From a virus, in IMG/VR virus record IMGVR_UViG_3300034117_001582, positions 1 to 64,000 of that record: a stretch of 64,000 nt of DNA; one strand, given 5' to 3'. The stretch's first letter is position 1. Every line of letters starts with the position of its first letter. Both the position numbers and the translations under genes were made by a program. Shown piece after piece: positions 49,047 to 58,296 of the stretch. The notes under the pieces are model-generated. The model was not told the DNA's origin, ran no database searches, and saw nothing but the letters and a program-made list of their open reading frames with translations.

Positions 49047-49797
49047 TTTCAATATCTTCAAAAGAATTTATAGTGAATTTTAAAAAAGGTTTTGGGTTGT
49101 GTACATCAACATAAGAATAATCTTTAGTTTCAACATTATAAATCCCATATCCGTGTCTTCCAATACTTTCACCAATGTTGTTTTGGATTGTGGACCCAAT
49201 CATATACCCTTTACCGTCCTTAATTTGAAACTCGGATCGTTTATGAATATCACCACATAATACGGTTTCTAACCCATCAAACTTTTCAATCTCGTAAGCC
49301 TCTTCACCAAACTCAAAACCAAGATCTGTTTTTAACCCCGAAATAGGTCCATGAAATAATCCAATACGTCTACCATTTGCTTCAGTGATTTCTGGTGGTA
49401 TATTTCCTTGATATTGTGAATACACACACCAACTAACATTATCATCTTCATACACACCTCTATCTCTATAATACACAATGTTTGGGTTATTCAAAGAATT
49501 GATAATTGGTGTAAGTGCGTCCAATCTTTCAGTATTGTTTACCAAAAAATCGTGGTTACCAGGTATAATGATTGTTTTAGCAATTGATGAACATTCAGTT
49601 AAAATCCAAGCAACAAATTCAATAAGTTCAGGTGTCATTTGGTTTTTAGAATGAACTAAATCACCCGTAAAAATTATACGGTCAGGAGACAATTCTTTCC
49701 ATTGCTCAATTGCCGTTTCTAATATTGAACGGTATAAATCATGGTCTTTATATAATCTGATATGTAAATCAGAAAAGTGTACTAAAGTTTTAATCAT
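49018..49797 (-). CDS. Mre11/SbcD-like (T4 gp47-like) nuclease
   Basis: 259 residues. Metallophosphatase motifs: SDLHIRLY (I), DRIIFTGDLVHSK (II), IIIPGNHDFL (III), GLFHGPI (IV) and LCGDIHKRSEF (V). Partner of the SbcC-like ATPase. Ends the recombination cassette with typical T4-like gene order. Confidence 0.93.
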   Translation of the reverse strand: MIKTLVHFSDLHIRLYKDHDLYRSILETAIEQWKELSPDRIIFTGDLVHSKNQMTPELIEFVAWILTECSSIAKTIIIPGNHDFLVNNTERLDALTPIINSLNNPNIVYYRDRGVYEDDNVSWCVYSQYQGNIPPEITEANGRRIGLFHGPISGLKTDLGFEFGEEAYEIEKFDGLETVLCGDIHKRSEFQIKDGKGYMIGSTIQNNIGESIGRHGYGIYNVETKDYSYVDVHNPKPFLKFTINSFEDIENGTELLKNL

Positions 49798-49806
49798 TTT
49801 TTATTT

Positions 49807-50181
49807 CTATTTTATTGTTTTGACTGCTCTAGCGTTAATATGTCCTTCTTTTAAGGTTATTGCTATAAGTTTGTGTGTAAAAACTTGCATCCAAGCATAA
49901 TCAGAATTATGGTCGGTAGAACTCCAATAATTAGTATTAACAAAATTACCTATCAGGTCCTTATTTTCATACATTTTGTCTAATTCGTCTTTAGTTGGTA
50001 ATCTCCAACCTTTACCTAATTCTTTACACTCTCTTTTAGCATTATACCACGTTACCTCTGTTGGTAAATCATATTGTGCGATTTCTATACTATCAAGCTT
50101 ATATGTTGTTCCTATTATCTGAGATACAGATGTGAATGTAATAAATAATAAAAGGATGGTTAACATTATGCTTGATTTCAT
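49807..50181 (-). CDS. Secreted DUF1566-like protein
   Basis: 124 residues. Signal peptide ends near TSVSQ. WYNAKRECKELGKGWRLPTK, YWSSTDH and ARAVKT follow the DUF1566/Lcl C-terminal pattern (related to the C-type lectin-like/FGE group), common in secreted Bacteroidota proteins. A role in binding cell-surface material is possible. Confidence 0.7.
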   Translation of the reverse strand: MKSSIMLTILLLFITFTSVSQIIGTTYKLDSIEIAQYDLPTEVTWYNAKRECKELGKGWRLPTKDELDKMYENKDLIGNFVNTNYWSSTDHNSDYAWMQVFTHKLIAITLKEGHINARAVKTIK

Positions 50182-50184
50182 TAT

Positions 50185-50442
50185 TTAATTGTTTGGTTTA
50201 ACCGTTATTGTATATTTTCTAGTATAACTTGAATCCTCGTTTTTTACTAACACACCTAATACAGGTATAAATTCATTTGGATCTAACATAATTGGTGTAA
50301 TAACAACATTTAAGTTAGAGTTTTCTAACGCAAGTTTAATTTGTTTTGTTATTTCCATCTCATTAAAATCTGTATTCGTTAATGGTGCCTTATACCCATA
50401 TTCTTTCTCTTGTCTTAATTCGTTAAGTGTTCTTTTTTTCAT
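50185..50442 (-). CDS. Small hypothetical protein, 85 aa
   Basis: 85 residues, soluble, beta-rich end (YTRKYTITVKPNN). Not recognised. Four-nt gap to the DUF1566-like gene. Confidence 0.55.
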   Translation of the reverse strand: MKKRTLNELRQEKEYGYKAPLTNTDFNEMEITKQIKLALENSNLNVVITPIMLDPNEFIPVLGVLVKNEDSSYTRKYTITVKPNN

Positions 50443-50472
50443 TTTTAATTATTTGTTTGTTTAATTTATTTG

Positions 50473-50712
50473 TTATTCAATACCGTCTTCTAATTCTTTC
50501 TCTGCAAGCACACTACCTAAAAACTGTGTTTCATTTTCTAAGAAAATTATATAATTGTTTAATAGATTAATAGAATCTTTTTTATTTTTAATTTGGGTTT
50601 CAAGAGAGTCCGTTTGTCTTTTTAATAATTGCAAGTAATTGTCGCAATTAGAATTTGTTTTACATGAAACCATAATAAATAACAAACATATAACAGTTAA
50701 TAAGTTTTTCAT
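50473..50712 (-). CDS. Small lipoprotein with coiled coil
   Basis: 79 residues. Lipobox FIMVSC (Cys ~17), then a coiled-coil (LQLLKRQTDSLETQIKNKKD). A lipid-anchored coiled coil of this size could be an outer spanin; no matching inner subunit is directly adjacent. Confidence 0.6.
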   Translation of the reverse strand: MKNLLTVICLLFIMVSCKTNSNCDNYLQLLKRQTDSLETQIKNKKDSINLLNNYIIFLENETQFLGSVLAEKELEDGIE

Positions 50713-50715
50713 AAT

Positions 50716-50952
50716 TTAATCGTTTAATTGTGTCTTATCTCCGCAATACACTTCAAATGGTGGTTGATACGGATCTATTTTTGGAAAAGGATTAATTGGT
50801 GTTGGTATTCTATAAGGTTCGGCAATTCCAAATTTTGGTTCATCATTTACTTCACCCATTTTTTCAACTATTGGCGTGATGTCAATATGTTTATTTTCAA
50901 GTTTACCATATAGGTAACCTTCCAACCAAATGTAAAATTCTTTGTGTGTCAT
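50716..50952 (-). CDS. Small hypothetical protein, 78 aa
   Basis: 78 residues; Pro-rich middle (YRIPTPINPFPKIDPYQPPF), start MTHKEFYIWLEGYLYGKLEN. Not recognised. Confidence 0.55.
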   Translation of the reverse strand: MTHKEFYIWLEGYLYGKLENKHIDITPIVEKMGEVNDEPKFGIAEPYRIPTPINPFPKIDPYQPPFEVYCGDKTQLND

Positions 50953-51095
50953 ACTAATTCTCTATTATATAGGTTTACCAATATAAGTCTAGCGAATCTA
51001 AATTCTCTAACTCTATTTAAATTTAATCCGTAAGCCAAAGCAACACTTCTAAGATGAGGGTACGCTTCAGATAATGTCATTTTTCCAATTTCCAT
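50949..51095 (-). CDS. Small protein, 48 aa
   Basis: 48 residues (MEIGKMTLSEAYPHLRSVAL...). An ALAYGLNLNRVREF segment looks like a helix-turn-helix. ATGA overlap with the gene after it. Could be a small DNA-binding protein. Confidence 0.5.
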   Translation of the reverse strand: MEIGKMTLSEAYPHLRSVALAYGLNLNRVREFRFARLILVNLYNRELV

Positions 51096-51096
51096 T

Positions 51097-51309
51097 TTAA
51101 TCAAATAATTGAAAATCTTCGTTCACATGATTACAACTATTACACATATAAGTTGGGAATGGTACAATCGTGTCTTCGTGACTTCCTGTTAATAATTTAG
51201 GTACTTTCTTTAAAAGTACCACTTCTTTAAAAAATTTAGACCCACAATCACCACAAGTGATAGTTTCTTGTTGTCTTAAATCAATTTTTGGTTTGATGAT
51301 ATCATCCAT
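51097..51309 (-). CDS. Small zinc-ribbon protein, 70 aa
   Basis: 70 residues with TCGDCGSKFF and YMCNSCNHVNEDF, a four-Cys zinc ribbon. Probably nucleic-acid or protein binding. Similar to small zinc-finger proteins in phages. Confidence 0.7.
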   Translation of the reverse strand: MDDIIKPKIDLRQQETITCGDCGSKFFKEVVLLKKVPKLLTGSHEDTIVPFPTYMCNSCNHVNEDFQLFD

Positions 51310-51310
51310 A

Positions 51311-51397
51311 TTATTTTATTTGGTAGTTTATTTTTACTTCTCCTATTTGTTTGTCTAAGGTGGTGGTATAGTACCACACATATTCTATTGTGTTCAT
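51311..51397 (-). CDS. Very small protein, 28 aa
   Basis: 28 residues (MNTIEYVWYYTTTLDKQIGE...). Fills the space between two genes on the same strand; no other support. Confidence 0.35.
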   Translation of the reverse strand: MNTIEYVWYYTTTLDKQIGEVKINYQIK

Positions 51398-51414
51398 AAT
51401 ATAATTGTTTTAGT

Positions 51415-52272
51415 TTATTTAGTCAAATATTTTTTAATATCCATTTTGATAATTCCATCAAATACTTCTTTTGGTATTCTATATTCCACAAATTCCATTT
51501 CATCCGTTAAGTGAACGATAACCCCCCCAAAGAATTTAATATCACTGTATTTTGTCCCTTCCAACATCTTTAATAATAGTTTGGCATAGAACGGTAATTG
51601 AGTATTATAGTGACCAAGAGCATTGTTTGGTAACTTTTCAAATGGTTTTTTCATCGGTTTTGTAAAGGTATTTGTTTCCATGTTTTTTGGTTTGTTTGTT
51701 TTCCAGTCTGTTACAACAAAACCAAAACCGGTTTTTTCTTTATTTAACATTAACCAAAATTTATCGGGTTGGCCAGTGTATCCCAATTCAGGATGACCCA
51801 AAACCATCTCAGTATCAAGTAATACCGCACCCCTTTCTTTCATTAACTTTAAGAACTTTTTACCGGCTTTAATCATTCTATCCCCCTTCATAGTCATTTC
51901 AAGGTCACACTCATAAACAGGTTGTCTTACCTCTTTTTCTATATCAAACATAGATAGAGTTTCAGTTTCCAATTCAAAGTGGACTCTACTTCCCATGTTT
52001 GTTGATGTGGTCCCAGCTCTTGCCCATTCATCCATAAGTTGTTGTGCCTCATACGGGTCACCTTTTGCCTTTTTATACGCAATTTCTTCCGTTGGGAACT
52101 CATCGTAAAATAATTTCATTAGTTTAGATACGGATGGAAAATCTGACCTCACGTTTCCGTCCAAATCTTTCATCGTATATTTGTGGGCCTCTTCCTCAAA
52201 TGTTAATTCAAGTTCTTTTTGTTTTTCCGTGATTAATTCACGAAGTTCTTTTGCAATAATTTTTAAATCCAT
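51415..52272 (-). CDS. RecB/Cas4-like PD-(D/E)XK exonuclease
   Basis: 285 residues. Helical N-terminal part; LDTEMVLGHPELGYTGQPDK gives the GxxD element, VVTDWKTNK the (D/E)xK element, and LPFYAKLL the QxxxY-like motif region (here NTQLPFY). Such enzymes process DNA ends in recombination. One base overlap with primase. Confidence 0.8.
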   Translation of the reverse strand: MDLKIIAKELRELITEKQKELELTFEEEAHKYTMKDLDGNVRSDFPSVSKLMKLFYDEFPTEEIAYKKAKGDPYEAQQLMDEWARAGTTSTNMGSRVHFELETETLSMFDIEKEVRQPVYECDLEMTMKGDRMIKAGKKFLKLMKERGAVLLDTEMVLGHPELGYTGQPDKFWLMLNKEKTGFGFVVTDWKTNKPKNMETNTFTKPMKKPFEKLPNNALGHYNTQLPFYAKLLLKMLEGTKYSDIKFFGGVIVHLTDEMEFVEYRIPKEVFDGIIKMDIKKYLTK

Positions 52273-53189
52273 TATTTAATTTCCTCATAATATTTTTCTA
52301 TGTCTCCTCTGAGATCACAGACATCTTTATCTTTTGGTAGTTTTACCAATTTCACTCTGTTGTAAAGAACACCCCCATTTAATTTTTCAAATAACTTTTT
52401 GGCATCAAAATAAGCGTCACCATCCAAACATACTATGATATTCTTTTTTGCTTTTGTGTATAATTTTTCCCAAAGGTTCTCGTTAATATATTTTCCAAGT
52501 AAACATATTGAGTTATCCAAAAAGAAACTATCGAACACACCTTCAACAAGATATATGTCTTTTTTCCAATCAATTAAACTCTCGTTGAAAATTAAAAAGT
52601 CTTTTGCTGCTTCAGGGTTTTTATATTTTAATCTACTTCTTGGGTTCCAAGACCTTGATACAAAAAAGTTTAGTTCACCCTTTTTATTATATGATGGCAC
52701 AATAATTCTTCCAGCATATTCACCTTCAATACATAATCCTATATTGTACTTATTAATGATTTCATCTGTGATACCTCTATTTTTTAAGTAGTTGTACGCT
52801 TCTTTTCTTGGGATGTGTAGCGGATGGATTTCTTCAAACTTTTTATACTCCTTTGGTAGTTCCATCGGTTTATAAACTTTTTCTTTCTTTTCAAACTCAT
52901 CAGGTCTGATTAGTTTATAAACTTTTTTATCTTTTTTGTTTCCATATTTATCTATTAGTTTTCCTAAATGTCCGTATGTGCCATGCGTTTCAGCACATGC
53001 CCAACATTTATATACATGTTGATGGAAATTGATTTCAAGGTTACCCTTTCCATCAGTTTTATCTAACGCTTTAATATCGTATGAACATACCGGACAGTCA
53101 ACAGACATTTGACCGCTGGATTCATTAACGTTTTTTGGTTCACCAAACATCGTTAACAATAAATCAACCAATAGGGATTCTTCTTTCAT
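52272..53189 (-). CDS. DnaG-type DNA primase
   Basis: 305 residues. Zinc ribbon CPVCSYD...KCWACAE (residues ~32-65), then RGITDEIINKYNIGL and a TOPRIM domain with YLVEGVFDSFFL (Glu) and IIVCLDGDAYFDAKKLFEKL (DxD). Short compared with bacterial DnaG (no helicase-binding domain). It synthesises RNA primers for replication; a linked helicase is not in the window. Confidence 0.9.
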   Translation of the reverse strand: MKEESLLVDLLLTMFGEPKNVNESSGQMSVDCPVCSYDIKALDKTDGKGNLEINFHQHVYKCWACAETHGTYGHLGKLIDKYGNKKDKKVYKLIRPDEFEKKEKVYKPMELPKEYKKFEEIHPLHIPRKEAYNYLKNRGITDEIINKYNIGLCIEGEYAGRIIVPSYNKKGELNFFVSRSWNPRSRLKYKNPEAAKDFLIFNESLIDWKKDIYLVEGVFDSFFLDNSICLLGKYINENLWEKLYTKAKKNIIVCLDGDAYFDAKKLFEKLNGGVLYNRVKLVKLPKDKDVCDLRGDIEKYYEEIK

Positions 53190-53231
53190 ACCTAAAAGAT
53201 ACGAATTTTAAAGGGAATGTCAATTAACAAA

Positions 53232-53256
53232 AAACCCACCTTTATGGGGTGGGTTT
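53232..53256 (-). terminator. Rho-independent terminator
   Basis: AAACCCACC/GGTGGGTTT stem, T-run on the minus strand. It ends the gene at 53276-53776. Confidence 0.8.
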
Positions 53257-53275
53257 AAAATATTATATTATTTTA

Positions 53276-53776
53276 TTATCTATTTCCGTCAAAGAAAAAC
53301 ATTTTTTGACGACAAACTAATTGATATTTTTGTTTTTTTCCGTCAGTCATTACCATTATTCTTTGTTCATAATCTACAACACCATTTTGGTCCATATTTT
53401 CTGTTGAAGTACCACCCTTTACTAATTTTTGTTTTGCTGTAATCTCAAAAGTTTCACCAGGTTCTACGGTAAAAGGCCCTCGCTCAACAATTGTCATGTT
53501 GTCATTCATAGGCATAATTTTCGTTATAGTAAGTGGTGCAGTTCCAGCATTTCTAAGACCCCTGAATTTAAATTCAATTGTTTGTCCAAATTCAACTTCA
53601 CCATCTCGGTTACGCACAACCATTGTTCCTACTAAAGGCCCCTTACGCATTTCAGCCTGCTGAGCTCCCTGTGTTGAAGGATTTGGCATACCTATAGGTC
53701 CTTCACCTTCTTCATTAATAACTCGTCTAACGATACGTGCTAAATCTGACTCAGTTAATCTTACTATTCTTTTCAT
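53276..53776 (-). CDS. Tagged DUF1573-like Ig-fold protein
   Basis: 166 residues. N-terminus MKRIVRLTESDLARIVRRVI then NEEGEG is almost identical to that of the protein at 10071-10478. After a linker, an Ig-like domain follows: IEFKFRGLRNAGTAPLTITK and PFTVEPGETFEITA, typical of DUF1573/ASPM-SPD-2-Hydin relatives common in Bacteroidota. TATTTAT is upstream. Candidate packaged or virion protein. Confidence 0.75.
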   Translation of the reverse strand: MKRIVRLTESDLARIVRRVINEEGEGPIGMPNPSTQGAQQAEMRKGPLVGTMVVRNRDGEVEFGQTIEFKFRGLRNAGTAPLTITKIMPMNDNMTIVERGPFTVEPGETFEITAKQKLVKGGTSTENMDQNGVVDYEQRIMVMTDGKKQKYQLVCRQKMFFFDGNR

Positions 53777-53851
53777 ATTAAAATGTATTTTTTTCTTTAT
53801 TTATTATATAAATACCAACCTACCTTAAAAAAATCAAAAAAAAAAAAAGAA

Positions 53852-54457
53852 TTACCAAATTTTTTGTTCTTTCATATAACCAAGAACACAAGTATATGAA
53901 TCAGCCATATCAAAACATTCTTTTTTCAAAGTATTATTTCTTGTATATAACCAATTAATTTGTGGTTCTTTATCTGAAACTTTTTTCCACACAATTTCTT
54001 TTTTATCAATAGTTTTAGGTAACCCACCAAATAACACATATTTATCCTTATCGTTTTTTTGAACCAATTCTGGCCAAGCATATTTTCTTGAGTTGTATGT
54101 TGATATAAAGTTTGGTACTATTCCCAAAATATCATAAATTGATTTTGTAATCATTGAGTTGTATCTTAATAATACTCCAACTGTCCAAATATTGTTTGAG
54201 TTCAAAAGTGGTTCTTCAATAACAACATTTGTAATACCCAAATTAACGTATCCTCTTAGTTTTTCCTCAAATGATACCACCTTTAATAATAACTCTTCAA
54301 TTTTATCTTCAGGTTTTGGTTTAATTACCGGTGAAAAGTGTGTTAATTCCAATAATTGTTGTGATTGAATATCAAATAGACTCCACCCAATTGTTTTGGT
54401 GGATATATCTAATCCAAGAACTTTTGGTGAGTTCTTTAAATCTGTTTTTTCTGACAT
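53852..54457 (-). CDS. RuvC-like Holliday-junction resolvase
   Basis: 201 residues. RNase H-fold motifs: VLGLDISTKTIGWSLF (catalytic Asp ~17), TNVVIEEPLL (Glu), and a C-terminal KKECFDMADSYTCVLGY (His/Asp region). Similar to phage RuvC-like nucleases that cut branched DNA before packaging. Assigned from motif order. Confidence 0.8.
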   Translation of the reverse strand: MSEKTDLKNSPKVLGLDISTKTIGWSLFDIQSQQLLELTHFSPVIKPKPEDKIEELLLKVVSFEEKLRGYVNLGITNVVIEEPLLNSNNIWTVGVLLRYNSMITKSIYDILGIVPNFISTYNSRKYAWPELVQKNDKDKYVLFGGLPKTIDKKEIVWKKVSDKEPQINWLYTRNNTLKKECFDMADSYTCVLGYMKEQKIW

Positions 54458-54465
54458 AAGGTAAC

Positions 54466-56673
54466 TTAAAAATCTAGTTTAATCGGATACTGTTGAATCC
54501 CTTGTCTTTTTTCGGGGGATTGTATCTTAGATATAACCATAAGTTCTTTATCTGCGTTGTAAAGTCCAACTTCGGTAACGTAAGGATTACCACCATTCCA
54601 AGTTGGATTTGAAGAATCAAAGAATTGTGTTTGACCCAAGTTACATAAAAAGTTCATAACATATATGGTTGCTTGAATGTCTGTTCGAATATTACCAAAG
54701 AAGAAGTATTCCCCACCAAAGTTAAATGTCAGGCCAGTTTGTCCTACCGCAGGTAAATTAATATAGTTATCTAACCTATATGGGGATGCCGAGTTATACA
54801 TACTATTAGTCAACTGAATTGTTGTTCCTGTCATACCAGATTGTGTAAGATATCCGCCAACAGTTGTTGCCGATAATTGTGGCATAACATTAATTTCTTT
54901 CCATGCCGTTGCAGTTGGTCTTGTTGTTCCGCTTGAGACTTTTTGAGCAATTAACTTAAATTCATTTGCGGTAAATCCACTTGGTGTTGTAAAAGTTGAT
55001 TGTAAAAAAGGAAACTCATTACCAAATCTAATTAAGATGTCTGATGCTCCAGGTAATAAACTTTGGTCATTACCCGTAATAGTTGAGTAGTAATTACAAT
55101 GTAACGAATTAGTGAAAGCGGAGTTACTAAAAATGTAAGTTAAAAATAGCGTTTCACTACTACCCGTTAATAACCCAACAGTACTACCTAACGTACCTGC
55201 AAATGTATTTGGTGTCACAAGACCTAATTTAGGTGCCGGTAATGTCCAATTTCTATTTGATTTGTAGTTTAATGATGCAACTATTTCATCATCATCAAAG
55301 ATAATCATTTTATAATCAGGAAACACTTTACCAATTCGATTAGGTTGTCCACTAGTGTTAGCATGTGTATCCCATAAATGATAGTATCTTAAACCAGGAG
55401 CATTAAAATCAATATCTTTTTTGGATTCGATATAATGTGGTTCAAATAAATTTAACGACGTAAACCCTGATGGATCAACAAAGAACTCTTCACCTATAGT
55501 TGCATTTGGGTTTTTATGCCACATTAACCAAGGAATAGAAAGTTTAAAGTTTCTTGCTTGTCCGGTATTTCCAGGGTTATTCGTGTCGAAGTCTTCCATT
55601 GCAAATTTCTCACCGTAGAAATTATCTATAGATTGATTAGTATAATGAACAATCGCAATAGCCTTTTGGTCTACAGGTGGTACCGTAATTTTTTCTTCAA
55701 AAGAGTTATAATAATAAACAGAATCTGTATCATATTGACCTGAATTTGTTTTATACCCAAAATATTCTTTAGACCCTGTATAACCTGTCGATTTAAATAA
55801 ATTATAGTCTTGATTAGTTAAACTAAAAAGACCAGCCGGTGATTCAGTCCAAGGAATATTCATATTCCAAGCAAAAACATCTCTTTGTGCTACATCACAA
55901 TTTGTTTCAAAATTAATAACATCGTTAGCCCAAAATGGTGCCGGTGTAAAGGTATCATATAAATCAGTCATACCACTTGGGTAAAATAAAACTGAAGATG
56001 ACCCTGTAAACCCAAGTGTACCAAAATTAGGTAATTGTCTATCCACTTGAATTGTTACAGTACTTGCCGTTGAGGTATTACCCGTAATACCAATAACAGC
56101 ATATGTAAACATGGGTCCTGCTCCCGATATTGGTGATATTGAACCATTAGTAAATAATGTTAAAAACATGCCAGAAGTGACGGTGCCTGATACAGATGGA
56201 TTTACTGATGTTGCAGATATAGTTAAAACAGTACCTGAAGTTATACCACTATTTTGAGCAATAAAGTTAGGGTTGATTGTATACGCCGAAGACGTGAATG
56301 CACTATACGTTACAGGTGAACCGGTAGAGCCACTAAAGAATCCTCTTGGCGCTGCACTATTATAAACACTATCAATATATGAATTATCAAAAGGAACTCC
56401 GTAAGTACTTCCAGATGTTGAATCTAAAAATAATGGGTATTTAACTTCCATTCTATTTTTTTGTGGTACTGGTGCCAAATTTTGTGTGTTGTATTGTGGC
56501 ATTAGTACATTATATTGTACAGGATCAATACCATTTATACAATCATAACAAACTTCACTATCACCCACTTGGAAGTAAGCTATATCAAATTTACCTTGTG
56601 ATATTTTCTTTCTTGCCGCATCGGTCATTAATGTGTTTATTAATGCTGCCGTATTTTTAATTATGTAAGACAT
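54466..56673 (-). CDS. Virion structural protein, 735 aa
   Basis: 735 residues, rich in Gly, Ser, Thr and aromatic residues, with no signal peptide, typical of a tail or baseplate protein. The opening MSYIIKNTAALINTLMTDAA followed by RKKISQGKFDIAYFQVGDSE is a form I associate with large baseplate-proximal proteins of marine T4-like phages. It begins the structural cluster. TATTTAT lies 5 nt before the ATG. Confidence 0.65.
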   Translation of the reverse strand: MSYIIKNTAALINTLMTDAARKKISQGKFDIAYFQVGDSEVCYDCINGIDPVQYNVLMPQYNTQNLAPVPQKNRMEVKYPLFLDSTSGSTYGVPFDNSYIDSVYNSAAPRGFFSGSTGSPVTYSAFTSSAYTINPNFIAQNSGITSGTVLTISATSVNPSVSGTVTSGMFLTLFTNGSISPISGAGPMFTYAVIGITGNTSTASTVTIQVDRQLPNFGTLGFTGSSSVLFYPSGMTDLYDTFTPAPFWANDVINFETNCDVAQRDVFAWNMNIPWTESPAGLFSLTNQDYNLFKSTGYTGSKEYFGYKTNSGQYDTDSVYYYNSFEEKITVPPVDQKAIAIVHYTNQSIDNFYGEKFAMEDFDTNNPGNTGQARNFKLSIPWLMWHKNPNATIGEEFFVDPSGFTSLNLFEPHYIESKKDIDFNAPGLRYYHLWDTHANTSGQPNRIGKVFPDYKMIIFDDDEIVASLNYKSNRNWTLPAPKLGLVTPNTFAGTLGSTVGLLTGSSETLFLTYIFSNSAFTNSLHCNYYSTITGNDQSLLPGASDILIRFGNEFPFLQSTFTTPSGFTANEFKLIAQKVSSGTTRPTATAWKEINVMPQLSATTVGGYLTQSGMTGTTIQLTNSMYNSASPYRLDNYINLPAVGQTGLTFNFGGEYFFFGNIRTDIQATIYVMNFLCNLGQTQFFDSSNPTWNGGNPYVTEVGLYNADKELMVISKIQSPEKRQGIQQYPIKLDF

Positions 56674-56705
56674 ATTGTATAAATATTATTTTTTATATTT
56701 TCTTA

Positions 56706-58295
56706 TTACCCATTTAAACATATTACACCAATTTTTTGAGTTGTAACCTGTTGTGGACTAACATTTGGGTTTATACTTCTACAAGTATTAGGTGTAATCG
56801 ATATATTTTGTATACTAACAACATCTTTTAAATAACCTCTCAATTCACAATTGTTTTGTTGTGAACATGGTGTGTTTATATAATGTACAATTGTTCCTGA
56901 AGCAAAACCTACAGTAGATAATTGTACAGAATACGTTTTAGTGTATGCGCTTGTTATGACATCACCACCATCACAAGATGGTCTTATTACTGAAGTTGTT
57001 GTGGTTGGGCTTGTCGATATCAATGATACGGTGGCACCTACATTCGTAGCGGTTGTTATCGTGTTAGTTATTGTTGGACTTATGTTTGACGTATATCCCG
57101 TAGATAAAACATTAAATAATAAACTCATATTAACTACCGTACCCGCAGGTAATGGTGTTGGAGATACCGTAACAGACCAAGTTGTTGTTCTTGACGACGA
57201 ATTGCTACTATTAATTATTTGACCCGGAGTTAAAACTAAATTAACCGTATAATTTTGAAATATTTGTTGTGCGGTTAATGTAAAAGATTGATTGCTCACA
57301 GTATTAACCGAATCTTTGACGTATGCGGTATATGCTCCTGAACCTAAATTAAGAAATACATTTGATGGTTGATAATTTACGCCATCAAGAGAATAAGTAT
57401 ATGGCGCAATGCCTCCTGTTGCGGTTATCGAAACAGAACCATTTGTAAATGTTGAACAAGAAGGGTTTGTTGGTTGTAGTGCGATTGTTATTGGTGGTGT
57501 TTGACAAACTCCACTTGAAACTATTAATGATGACCCATACGCCATTGCCCCCACTAAAGTCCAACTACCTGTTGGTGGTATTTGTGGTGTGATGTTATAT
57601 GGTGCTCCTCCTGATGTCCAACCACTTATTGTCCATCTTGTGGTACCACTATTATAATACATAACGTAACTTGGAGTTACACTTGTCCAAGATGGGTAAT
57701 TATTTATTGTGTTACCAGATGCAAAATTAATTTGTGTAACATTGGTACCTTGTGTTAATTCAAAACACAAATCATTAGGATATGTCGGTGTTGGTGTTGG
57801 TATTGGTAAACATTGTGTACACCCCGTGTAATTTGCTGAAGACACCGCATAACTACCAATATAAGTTTGACCCGTATATAAAGTAGTGCCACTACTAGTC
57901 CAACAACCAACTTGTGTTGTTAAGTCATATACCGTACCAGCAGAAAAAGGATTAACTAAATCAGCTAAGTAATAGACATAAGTCCCACTATATGAACAAT
58001 TTGAAAATTGTTCTAAATAAAAACTATCATATTCAACTACACATGTTGTTGTAGCACTAAAATCACCATAATAATCAACAATTGTTGCGGTATAACTTCC
58101 AGGTCTTAAATTTGTGAGTAAGTTACCTTGTCCACCATTATCCCATGTAATATTATATGGTGGAGTTCCACCTGTAACGTATAAACTAACAACACCATTT
58201 GATGATTGTGGTGTTGACGAATTTATGCTTGTACAATCTACACCTAACGGTAAGAGTGTTATTATATTACAACTATTTCCACTTAAAAGTCCCAT
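56706..58295 (-). CDS. Tail protein with SprB-like repeats
   Basis: 529 residues. SprB-type repeats: GVVSLYVTGGTPPYNITWDN and SVSITATGGIAPYTYSLDG, as in flavobacterial gliding adhesins. A PIPTPTPTYP linker precedes a Cys-containing domain (DLCFELTQGTNVTQINFASG) whose pattern recurs in the protein at 60282-61907. Probably a tail-fibre or appendage protein that touches the host surface. A terminal Cys-rich part follows. Confidence 0.7.
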   Translation of the reverse strand: MGLLSGNSCNIITLLPLGVDCTSINSSTPQSSNGVVSLYVTGGTPPYNITWDNGGQGNLLTNLRPGSYTATIVDYYGDFSATTTCVVEYDSFYLEQFSNCSYSGTYVYYLADLVNPFSAGTVYDLTTQVGCWTSSGTTLYTGQTYIGSYAVSSANYTGCTQCLPIPTPTPTYPNDLCFELTQGTNVTQINFASGNTINNYPSWTSVTPSYVMYYNSGTTRWTISGWTSGGAPYNITPQIPPTGSWTLVGAMAYGSSLIVSSGVCQTPPITIALQPTNPSCSTFTNGSVSITATGGIAPYTYSLDGVNYQPSNVFLNLGSGAYTAYVKDSVNTVSNQSFTLTAQQIFQNYTVNLVLTPGQIINSSNSSSRTTTWSVTVSPTPLPAGTVVNMSLLFNVLSTGYTSNISPTITNTITTATNVGATVSLISTSPTTTTSVIRPSCDGGDVITSAYTKTYSVQLSTVGFASGTIVHYINTPCSQQNNCELRGYLKDVVSIQNISITPNTCRSINPNVSPQQVTTQKIGVICLNG

Positions 58296-58296
58296 A

